DNA of 64,000 nt, taken from assembly GCF_023065955.2 (NCBI RefSeq), contig NW_026622786.1, positions 54,359,438-54,423,437 on the forward strand, written 5' to 3'. Made by a program: the position numbers and the translations under genes. Below the pieces are notes generated by a model. It ran no database searches. It had not been told where the DNA came from and worked only from the letters and a program-made list of their open reading frames with translations. Of this stretch, positions 55,856 to 64,000 are shown piece by piece (the first letter of the stretch is position 1; every line of letters begins with the position of its first letter). The DNA comes from Ursus arctos (lineage: Eukaryota; Chordata; Mammalia; Carnivora; Ursidae).

Positions 55856-57409
55856 AAAACAACAAATATTTACTGAGTATGTGTGAAGCATTATGGCAAG
55901 GGTCATGAGGAATAACACTAATAAATAACCAATCCTTGCTTTCAAGGAATTTACACTCAAACACTGTGCTAGGTTGTAGAAATCTAAGTATGGTTGACGA
56001 GGCTCCTACCCATATGGGACTTATAATGTTTTATGAAAAACAGATAAACGGATGATTACATGTACTGTGATCCAGTGTTTGAACGTTTCTCAGGGCCAAA
56101 TATACAAAGTTCAGTAAAAATTTGAAGAAATTTGTACATTTTAGATTTTGTAAAGTCTGCAGACTCATTCTAGTTAACTAGTATATAAAATGTTTTCGGG
56201 AGTTGGATATATTTCAGGAGTGGTGGTGATATGATATGCAACCAGGAGAGAGAGACAGGGGAGAAAAAAAAGAGGGTTGATCATTTTGAGGTGACATTAA
56301 ATTATCTTTTGACACCAGCTGTATCTTTTTTATAACAGAAAGTGGAAACAACTCTGTCCTTGACCTTCAAAAAGAAATTGACTTACCTAGCTTAACTATT
56401 CAAACAAACAACTGTGTACTCTCTTCAATTCCTATGATGATTTTGATTTACTGTAAATGACTGAATTTAATGAACTAAATTATGCTATTTAAATGCATTT
56501 TGTGAATGGTATTGTAGTTTGTTACAAAGCATTATGTCTATGCTAAATTGTGCCGTAAATGATATGGTATGGAACATATGTGCTGTATTCATAATTTAAC
56601 TGTTGCTATGGAGTACCTTCTTGGATAGGACATACTGAAAAAGGAGCCTTTATTTACCTGGCGAAATGAAGGTGATATCTCAGCAAATCACTAGGTCTTA
56701 CTGACCTTGGCAGAATTACAGTGCTAATATTTTCACATGGATGAACTGTTCTTGAACAATTTCTCTAATGTATATGGCAGAAATAGGCTTTCCATTAAAA
56801 CTGGGTATATATGGTATATCTTCTCTTTCCATTTTTTTCCCCTTCAACAAACATTTACTGCAGTCATTGCAAGGATAATTCCACCTCCATTAAGGTACGT
56901 GTTTTCTCCTGGCCTCTCAAATGGTAGAGATAATAGAATACAAAGGTTTGTCCTGCAGTTATGCTGGTGGTCTCTGAAAAGACTTGCATTAAATAACACA
57001 TTGCTTTTCCTCTTTCTGAATAATTCAAGAAAACTTTAAAATTTAAGAGTAAGCACTGGAGCCAAAATACCACCTTTATTACTGATAATAAAGTTGGCTA
57101 AGTTGGCTTAGCGTGGGAGCCAAATTTTCTAACAATATCCTGACTTCAGATACACTTATCTACTGGGTCTTGGGCTTCTTTATGTGGAAGGACTGCTGAA
57201 GTGAGATTTTTAACATGGAAGAGCAAAGAATTTGGCTTTTGCTGGACAAGCTCATCTAACGAGAAAAAAAGAGTTGAGCCAATTGGAGCATGCCTATTTA
57301 TTCTTTACAAAATGTACCAGTTAGGTTTGAATATGTGATGGTGGAGAGAGGGCTTAGCTATCTTCATGGGAAGGAAACATTAAGCATAAGAAAATCATTC
57401 CCCAATAAT

Positions 57410-57412
<3 letters not shown>
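55856..57412. other. No gene seen; old repeat trace
   Basis: 55,860-56,060 (ACAAATATTTACTGAGTATG ... CCTTGCTTTCAAGGAATTTACA) resembles the head of the unassigned ancient repeat. The rest is unique AT-rich DNA; a 100-codon frame at 56,737 is unsupported. Confidence 0.4.

Positions 57413-57459
<47 letters not shown>
57413..57459. repeat. (GT)n microsatellite
   Basis: Uninterrupted GT dinucleotide run. Confidence 0.97.
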
Positions 57460-57461
<2 letters not shown>

Positions 57462-57763
57462 AAGGAATAGTTTAAAAGTTTATTGCTAGAGAGAAATCCA
57501 TAGGATTTGTCACACATTTATGATGATTCTTCCATTTTCCCCTCTAGGGTGTATCTTTATGACAACAATACTTCTGTTATTTGGTGGAAGGTGAAGATGT
57601 AGCAGCTTTCAGGGTGGTCACAATTATAAGTTCAGGGAAATTTGCTTGGGAATTAAATGATCATTCTCAGTACTTCAATGCTGACCACTCTGCTATTCTG
57701 ACATAGCACAAGAAAAAGAGTCAAAAGACTTTGGTTCTAGGAGAAGTTCCATGATCATTAGCT

Positions 57764-58141
57764 CTTAGTTTGGGCTACCATAACAAAATACTATAGATTG
57801 AGTAGCTTAAACAGCAGATACTTATTTTCTTGGCGATCAGGAGGCTAGAAATCCCATATTAGAGTTTCAGCATGGTTGGTGTCTGGTGAGGACTCTTCCT
57901 GGCTTGTAAGCAGCTTCTATCTTGCTGTATGCTCACCTAACCTCCTCTTTGTGTGCATTTAGAGACAGTAAGCGAGCTCTCTCCTTGCAAGAATACTAAT
58001 CCTTTCATATCTGGGACCCATCCTTATGACTTCCTTTAATCTTTAATTACTTTCTTATAGGCTCTGTCTCCAAATGCAGTCACATTGGGGATTTGGGCTT
58101 CAATATGAATTGGGGGGTGAGGCACAATTCAGTCCACAGAA
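57764..58141 (-). mobile_element. MLT1-type (ERVL-MaLR) LTR
   Basis: GGGCTACCATAACAAAATACTATAGATTGAGTAGC, GTCTGGTGAGGACTCTTCCTGGC, CTCCAAATGCAGTCACATTGGGGATTTGGGCTTC and CACAATTCAGTCCACAGA. Reverse LTR, no coding sequence. Confidence 0.78.
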
Positions 58142-58452
58142 AGCTCATTGAGTGACCAGGCAAGTGATTTCTGTTTCATTTTCCCTTCCTATGAATGGGA
58201 GTTCATGCCTTATGTAACCTTAAAAGGTTAACAGTACATCAAGTAAAATCATAGGCATTAATTCTAAAGTGTTTAAAGTGCCATACAAACACCATTATTT
58301 TAATTTATTTCTGAATCTAATAGTTACTAAGTATAGGCTTTTCTTGTTATTTAGCCATCCATCGTTCTTTTTTTCTTACCTGAGTATTTCTGGTTGGTAG
58401 ATAGGAAAGGTGAGTTATATTGGTGATCTCACCCCTTTAAAAAATATCTTTT
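58142..58452. other. No gene seen
   Basis: Unique AT-rich sequence. Confidence 0.4.
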
Positions 58453-58564
58453 GGGGGTTCCTGGCTGGCTCAGTCAGTGGAGCATGCAACTCTAGATCTC
58501 AGGGTTGTGAGTTCAAGCCCCACACTGGGTGTAGAGCTTACTTAAAAAAAAAGAAAAGAAAAAG
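58453..58564 (+). mobile_element. Short CAN SINE with recognisable tRNA-like promoter
   Basis: GGGGTTCCTGGCTGGCTCAG (A-box region), GGTTGTGAGTTCAAGCCCC (B box), and GTAGAGCTTACTTAAAAAAAA. Flanks AAAATATCTT and AAAACATCTT. Confidence 0.9.
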
Positions 58565-58726
58565 AAAACATCTTCTGGAGGTAGAGAACAGCATGAAGTA
58601 GGCATTGCACAATAAGAAACGTCAATTTTTCCATAATGACTTCAAACATTCAGCAACTAGATTTCACAACCAACCAATCCTATGGCAGGAAATAAGAGTT
58701 CAGTTTTATTTTGATTGTTTTTGAAG

Positions 58727-58847
58727 TAGAGTTCTTGGATCAAATGAATGAACGATTAAGAGAAGAAATCTATAAAGACCCATCTCTCATTGTGCTGCAA
58801 AAGAGTATCATAATGTCAACACTGGACAGAGAATATAAGGCTGGTGG
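58727..58847 (+). CDS. Candidate coding exon of an unnamed gene
   Basis: 121 bases between an acceptor (TTTTATTTTGATTGTTTTTGAAG) and a consensus donor (GG, then GTGAGT). It is open in the frame that begins after two bases and encodes 39 residues starting EFLDQMNERLREEIYK and ending STLDREYKAG. The composition (Glu, Lys, Arg, Leu, Asp) is that of a soluble helical protein. The entry phase fits the one-base overhang of the exon at 45,956, and two bases are left for the next exon beyond what I could find. The next 5 kb shows no convincing continuation exon, so the rest probably lies to the right. I do not recognise the family; no catalytic motif is visible. Confidence 0.55.
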
Positions 58848-59166
58848 GTGAGTTTTCTCATTTTAATGAGATTGCTTCTGAATTTAGCTTAGAGTTTGGG
58901 GTATGCAAATGATCAGACAGTCAATTTTGATGAGTTGCTGTAAGAAAAGAATTAGTCATTTTTCTGTCCTGTATTTAGCATATTTCTCAGAGTGATTCAT
59001 TTAACATGTCTCTTGGTAATATTCTCTCTGTATTTATTTTAGACGCAGCAGTAAATGGTACAACTAATATTTTTAAATATTGTAATGGCAAAACATTTTT
59101 AATTTGAACTCAGAGTTCATTTACTTGCTCTTTCTTAGGATTGTAGCACAGAGTTACTTTGGGAGC
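58848..59166. other. No gene seen
   Basis: AT-rich intron-like sequence. Confidence 0.4.
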
Positions 59167-59184
59167 AGGGGCGATCTGATTCTT

Positions 59185-59422
59185 TTTTTTTTTTTTTTAT
59201 AATATCTACACAACAGTATCTTTTTTTTTAATTTAAGATTTTATTTATTTATTTGACAGAGAGAGAGACAACCAGCGAGAGAGGGAACACAAGCAGGGGG
59301 AGTGGGAGAGGAAGAAGCAGGCTCCCAGTGGAGGAGCCTGATGTGGGGCTGGGTCCCAGAATGCCGGGATCACGCCCTGAGCCTAAGGCAGACGCTTAAC
59401 GACTGAGCCACCCAGGAGCCCC
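59185..59422 (-). mobile_element. CAN SINE with extra 3' segment (transduction)
   Basis: Near-consensus reverse SINE. Beyond its own tail is a further segment (59,185-59,222) ending in a second T run, all inside the duplication AGGGGCRATCTGATTCTT (59,167 and 59,423). On the minus strand this is SINE, A run, GATACTGTTGTGTAGATATT, A run. Confidence 0.9.
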
Positions 59423-59599
59423 AGGGGCAATCTGATTCTTATCAGGGATGTAAAAATGTTTGGTAATACAATCTGCAAGCTGAGTGTTGGAGCTGGAGTG
59501 TGGAGGTCATTCATTGATAACTAGCGAAATTTCAAGAATCTTTCTTTATGACTGGCCACTATGAATGAGTATGGTTGAAGCAAACATGTAGAAGTCAGG

Positions 59600-59690
59600 T
59601 TTTTTTTTGTTTATTTTTTGGTTTCTTAGTTTCAGAGGTAGAATTTAGTGATTCATCAGTTGCATATAACACCCAGTGCTCATTACATCA
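59600..59690 (-). mobile_element. Carnivore L1 3' end
   Basis: GGTTTCTTAGTTTCAGAGGTAGAATTTAGTGATTC and CACCCAGTGCTCATTACATCAAGTGCC match the 3' UTR of carnivore L1. Flanks GAAGTCAG / AAAGTCAG suggest a short target duplication. Confidence 0.85.
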
Positions 59691-60856
59691 AGTGCCTAAA
59701 AGTCAGTTTTGACTGTACGATTTTCCACATCAACAACATGGAATTATAATGTCAGAGATGTTACATTTTTCTGAATGCCAGAAACAGAATTTTGGCTGGT
59801 TATTCTAGCAAGTCTCTAGGCTGATATACAGGTAAGATTCAGAGACTTGGGAAAGTAAAGTCTATAAAATAGAATGAACTCTTGAGACGTGTTTAGAGCC
59901 CCCAGGCTACACTTGCAGATGACAAAACCAAAACCAAGAAATAAAAATGATTTGTTCAAAGTTACCCAACAAATTAGTGATAGAACCAGAACTCCCTAGG
60001 TCTCCTTATAGTCCAATATTTCCTATATACAATAAAGGGACAGGCATTACAGTCATCCTATGGAGAAATTAAGGCAAAGGAAATTCCTAGTATGAACACC
60101 AAAGCATTTAGGATCATAGAATCAGATCACCTGAATGTTTAGAAAGACTTAAAGATTAGGTCTTTAAATGTTGTCTAATCTAATCTTCTACAGAATACTT
60201 GAATCAGTCTACAAAATTCTGTGAAATGGTCAATGTTTGCACACTTAGAGTGATAGGACACTTGATCTTTGATCTCTAGAAAGTTTAAGAAGTTAGAAAG
60301 TTAGAAAGTTTAATGTTATATTGGGACTAATTATCTTCCTGCAACTTCAACTCATAGATTTTAGTTCTGCTTTCTGGTACTTTAAAAATCATGCAGTTAG
60401 CCACGGGAATATTACCCTTTGTCCTCTTTCATGTGTACTACTCTTGTCTTTTCTTACATCAACCCTCTATTTTAACAGAACATAGTTAAATGTCCGCTCA
60501 ACCAACCATAAATATGCTTACTACCAAAGTATTTCAAGTGTAAAACAGGCCTGAAAAATCTCACAAAAGGGGTAAGAAAAGGGAAACTAGCGTCCATTAC
60601 AATTCATTTAGGCCAATTGTTTGATTTATTTGATGTCTTTGCAAATACTGATTTTCCTGTGGGTCTCAGTATGACTAATATAATTTCTTTCGTCAGGGTG
60701 ATTCAACACATTTTCTAAAATTGATTGACTTCTTCTCTCTATGTATCTTTGTGAGATATTTATTTTTGTGTACCTAGTGTTAAGTAAATTTGATGTATAA
60801 AATCAGATTTAGACAAAAAGTTCAGAAAATGATCAATACACTCAAAGAATTATTTT
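59691..60856. other. No gene seen
   Basis: AT-rich unique sequence with a triple direct repeat AGAAAGTT near 60,275-60,310. Confidence 0.4.
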
Positions 60857-61036
60857 ATTTCATTTTTAAAAATATTTTATTTATTCATTTGAGAGGGAGA
60901 GAGACAGAGCACAAGAAGGGGGAGAGAGAGAGAGGGAGAAGCAGACTCCCTGCTCAGCTGGGAACCCTGCCGTGGGGCTGGAGATCATGACTGAGCCGAA
61001 GGCAGGTGCTTAACCATCTGAGCCACCCAGGCACCC
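60857..61036 (-). mobile_element. CAN SINE
   Basis: TTTTATTTATTCATTTGAGAGGGAG tail, GAGCCACCCAGGCACCCC head; duplication CAAAGRATT at 60,843 and 61,036. Confidence 0.9.
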
Positions 61037-61903
61037 CAAAGGATTCTTTTAGATAACAAGTTTTCCAAATCCCCTAAGGTGTAATTAAGATTGAAAAAAA
61101 TTCTGTTTCAACCTGAAATCTCTGGAATACTTTGAGTACATGAAGCAAAACACAGACATTTGAAAACTCCATGAAGGAGAATAGAATTACAGAAATAAAC
61201 TTGTGGACGAACAAACAAACAGGGAGGTAAAATTCAACACAAAAAGGCTATCTGAATGTAACCATATTTTGGGGCCTGCAGACATGCACCAAGCTTTGCT
61301 GTTTGAGAGTTGGTATGGAGCTTGTGGCTCAGCCTAAACAATTCAAGTATCATTTCAACCATCAACCGGACTTATAGAAAAGATAGGTCAGGTGTATGTC
61401 ATATTTTACTGGAAATATATCCATACTATGTAGTCAGAATAGAACTTGAAGTTTACAACTTCAAGAAACGTTCCACTGTTTGTATTTTTAATCCATCCTA
61501 ATGTCAGGAAGTTTTTCCTCCTAATCTAACCTAAGCCTCTAGCTTGATTCTCTGGGAAGAAAAAGGAACAGCTGGTTAACATCTCTTTGTAAGTACCCTC
61601 TGTGCACATAGGCCCCACTTCTCTCTGGATAATGAAGACCTGAATTTGTCACGAAGGTCATGGTGATTTTGTAAGGACCTGGTGAATGGGAAGATTCTCT
61701 TACTGATCCTGTGCCCTATTTTATCCAAGTGAATAAAAGCCAATTAAAGGGCAGAGGCAGTGCTTACCAGCACTTATCTGGTTCAGGCTCCTGCCTCTGC
61801 ACTTGCTGGGGCCTAATTTGATATTTTGTAGTAATGTTTTGGAGTATAAAGCTAGGTAACCTTATAATGATAATAAGAATAGGAACCATTTATTTTTATT
61901 TGT
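61037..61903. other. No gene seen
   Basis: Unique sequence; a 63-codon frame at 61,310 is unsupported. Confidence 0.4.
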
Positions 61904-62073
61904 ATTTTTTTTAAAGATTGATTTATTTATTTGGGCAGGGGAGAGCGATTCTCCAAGCCAACTTCCCTCAACCCTGGAGCTCCATGGCCGCTGGATCTCA
62001 CAACCCTTAGATCATGATCTGAGCGGAAACCAAGAGTTCACTGCTCAACAGACTGAGCCACGCAGGCACCCCT
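61904..62073 (-). mobile_element. CAN SINE, diverged and shortened
   Basis: TTAAAGATTGATTTATTTATTTG ... GAGCCACGCAGGCACCCC; sits against the poly(A) end of the RPLP1 pseudogene. Confidence 0.87.
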
Positions 62074-62082
62074 ATTTATAGT

Positions 62083-62580
62083 TTAAGAGTTCAGCTTTTA
62101 ATTGAACAAGTTACAGAAGAGGTTTAGTCAAAAAGTCCAAAGCCCGTGTCATCATCACACTCCTCTGATTCTTCTTTCTTAGCTTCCACTTTCTTCTCAG
62201 CTGGGGCAGCAGTGGTGGGGGGAGCAGAACCTCCTGCGGGTACAGATCCACCAGCCCCTACATTGCAGATGAGCCTCCTGATGTTCACACTGGCCAGGGC
62301 CTTTGCAAACAAGCCTGGCCAGAAAGGTTCAACATTTACACTGGCTGCTTTAATGAGGGCATTGATCTTAGTCTCTGTGACTGGCACTTCACCATCCTAC
62401 AGGATGAGGGCTGAGTAGATGCAGGTGAGCTCCAAGACAGAGGCCATGGTGCAGGTGAGTGCTGAGCAGGCACTGCCAGGCGAGGTGTTGGCAGAGTGGA
62501 TAAATGGAGAGCCTCAGCCCTACTGGGTCTTAGCCTCCTGGGCAGGACCCAGCTCCTTAGTGGCAGCTGAGGAAAGGAAG
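62083..62580 (-). pseudogene. RPLP1: Processed pseudogene of ribosomal protein P1
   Basis: Intronless RPLP1 (60S acidic stalk protein P1) copy. The ATG is at 62,447 and the terminal TAA at 62,124. The 5' UTR text CCTTTCCTCAGCTGCCACTA is recognisable upstream (62,560-62,578). The reading begins MASVLELTCIYSALIL and meets a stop (TAG, 62,397-62,399) at codon 17, normally histidine. The remainder is open and includes KINALIKAASVNVEPFWPGL and the conserved acidic end EESEECDDDTGFGLFD. The alanine/proline hinge is shortened. A changed polyadenylation signal (CAATTAAAAGCTG) and a decayed A tail follow. The long downstream frame could be mistaken for an 87-residue gene, but it lacks the P1 N-terminal dimerisation helix start. 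Confidence 0.95.
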
Positions 62581-62849
62581 GAAACATTTCTTTATAAAGT
62601 AAGTAAAGAATAAAACTCATTATAGTACTTCTGAAATATTTCTCATACTTAGTGGCAATATCGACTATTTGCATTAGATTGAAAATTACTCTTAGAAAAT
62701 CTTATGAGCCAATGTTATAGGAACCAAGCATGAGACTGACTTTGGGTCAGGTCTGGACCAATATTACTTGGTTTCTGCTAGAGACATTTAAAATGTATCT
62801 ACAATGCATTTGAGAGTACATTTTAGGCTACTTGATTTATGATGAACCT
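62581..62849. other. No gene seen
   Basis: Unique AT-rich sequence. Confidence 0.4.
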
Positions 62850-63815
62850 TGGTATAGCTTCGTTTTTGGGGGGTATATAATTTCCATCAAAATTGGAAAA
62901 TTTTTGGTCATTATTTCTTCAAATAGTTTTTCTCATCCCTTCTTCCCTCTCCTCTCCTAGGACTCCCAATTACTCATGTATTAAGCTGCTTGAAGTTGTC
63001 CCACATCTCACTGTCCATTTTTTTTTTTCAGTCTGTAATGTCAAACTACGCTTAATCCTATCCAGTGTATTTTTCATCTTTAGAAATTTGATTTTGGTCA
63101 TTTTTATATCGTCCATACTCTTTTCATGACAATGAATTTGGGTATTAGATATTGTGAATTTTATGTTGTTTAAGTGTTTGATTCTTTTGTATTCCTATAA
63201 ATATTTTTGAGCATTGTTCTGGGCATTCAAATAACTTGGAAATAGGTTGATCCTTTTGTGATTTGTCTTTAAGTTTTGGTAAGTGGCACCAGAGTAACTT
63301 TTAGTCTAGAGCTAATTTGCCCCTACTATTGAGACAATATCCTTCTGGGTTCTCTACCTGTTGCCTTGTGTATTATAAGGTGTTTGTTCTGTTTTGTTTT
63401 TAACTCTGGCTGTGAGAATATTCCTTGCCCTGTGTGAGCTCTGACAATTGTTCCACCTGCTCTTTTTCCAGTGATTCTTTTTTCAGCCTTGAATAGTTTC
63501 CTCTTGTGCATGTGCTAATCAGCACTCAGCATGAGACTTGGAGGGTACCCTCTGGAGATCTACAGAACTCTCTTCCTTGGTACCCTAGTACTGTCTCCTC
63601 CTGGGTACTCTGTCCTGTGAATTCTAGCCACCTTGGCTTCCCCAAAATCTCAGCTCTGTCTCTCAACTCAGGGAGACAACTTCTTTTATTTTCCCTTCTC
63701 TCAGGGATCATTGCCCTGCACTGCCTGTTGTTCAGTGTCTGAAAACTACTATTTCATATATTTGTCTATTTTTTTAGTTACTCCATCATAGCCAGAAGTG
63801 TCATCCTAAAAGTCT
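62850..63815 (-). mobile_element. Old LINE-like element, second copy
   Basis: CATCAAAATTGGAAAATTTTTGGTCATTATTTCTTCAAATAG, CTGCTTGAAGTTGTCCCACATCTCACTG, ATTAGATATTGTGAATTTTATGTTG, GAGCATTGTTCTGGGCATTC, TGCATGTGCTAATCAGCACTCAGC and TTACTCCATCATAGCCAGAAG. Overlaps in content with the element at 24,765-27,720 and extends it. Probably L1/HAL1-type in antisense; the family is uncertain. Confidence 0.5.
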
Positions 63816-64000
63816 ATATATTTTAGGACTCTTAAGTGAGAAGAATAGTTTCTGGCTTTCTATTAGTATATCCTAAAAGTGTTTAATACATAGTATTTAA
63901 AGGCATTTATATAAACAATTGAAGTCTTTCTTTGGGGGAAATTAAAACAACAAAACTTGATTGCATATCATGCTTTCATATTTTGCAGATGTTAATATTT
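63816..64000. other. No gene seen
   Basis: AT-rich sequence to the window end; the TTTTGCAG at 63,981-63,988 is an acceptor-like site only. Confidence 0.4.

Noticed and set aside
58453..58564. Possible tRNA gene
   Set aside because: A- and B-box-like sequences are present, but the A-rich tail, flanking repeats and lack of a full cloverleaf mark it as a tRNA-derived SINE.
62146..62418. 90-codon forward frame
   Set aside because: Antisense of the RPLP1 pseudogene.
63981..64000. Acceptor-like TTTTGCAG as the next exon of the unnamed gene
   Set aside because: In the phase left by the 58,727 exon it would read into a stop within three codons.
1..64000. CRISPR arrays, operons, phage or plasmid features
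   Set aside because: Spaced direct repeats with unique spacers are absent and the whole window has mammalian repeat content.

Overview
This window is nuclear DNA of a mammal, very probably a non-canid caniform carnivore (bear, seal or mustelid type). The evidence is about forty copies of the tRNA-Lys-derived CAN SINE, whose consensus here (GAGCCACCCAGGCGCCCC head, CT-rich body, AAATAAATAAAATCTT tail) is the arctoid rather than the dog SINEC_Cf form. Older mammalian repeats (MIR, L2, L1M, MLT1-type MaLR LTRs, Tigger2 and MER3-like DNA transposons) lie between them. There are no bacterial genes, operons or CRISPR arrays. Most open reading frames of 60-200 codons are GC-rich chance frames, repeat frames or intronic noise.

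Layout. Positions 1-6,200 are a long SINE-free, CpG-rich and motif-rich block in several sub-islands (about 1-540, 1,040-2,700, 2,860-3,180 and 5,120-6,170). It holds a GC box/E-box/CRE cluster, a TATA-like box followed by a perfect splice donor, a 40-bp palindrome, homeodomain-motif clusters and an AT-rich motif block inside the last island. This looks like the promoter and regulatory domain of a developmental gene. No conserved coding sequence was recognised in it, so that gene, if present, probably lies left of the window. From 6,200 to 64,000 the DNA is AT-rich, intron-like or intergenic, and carries nearly all the repeats.

Genes. The best evidence for a real gene is a plus-strand pair of candidate exons. 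One at 45,956-46,013 contains a start codon in good context. The other, at 58,727-58,847, is open for 39 codons with proper splice sites. Their splice phases join exactly through a split valine codon. A further well-spliced candidate exon at 36,610-36,680 may be 5' UTR of the same transcript, which could start in the CpG block. I cannot name the gene. Two processed ribosomal-protein pseudogenes are clear on the minus strand: RPSA (50,612-51,890, split by a SINE) and RPLP1 (62,083-62,580, with a premature stop at codon 17).

The window also shows serial insertions into the same target site (25.2-25.6 kb, 44.8-45.2 kb, 55.5-55.9 kb), a SINE with an apparent 3' transduction (59.2 kb), very short retroinsertions (29.65 kb, 53.50 kb), two perfect hairpins (14.76 kb, 27.75 kb), and an old LINE-like element loaded with later insertions (24.8-27.7 kb). 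SINE-poor stretches (1-7.0, 12.5-18.0 and 34.7-40.7 kb) stand out against the SINE-dense remainder. Nothing here demonstrates a wholly new biological system. The unnamed two-exon gene and the structured regulatory block at the left are the most promising targets.
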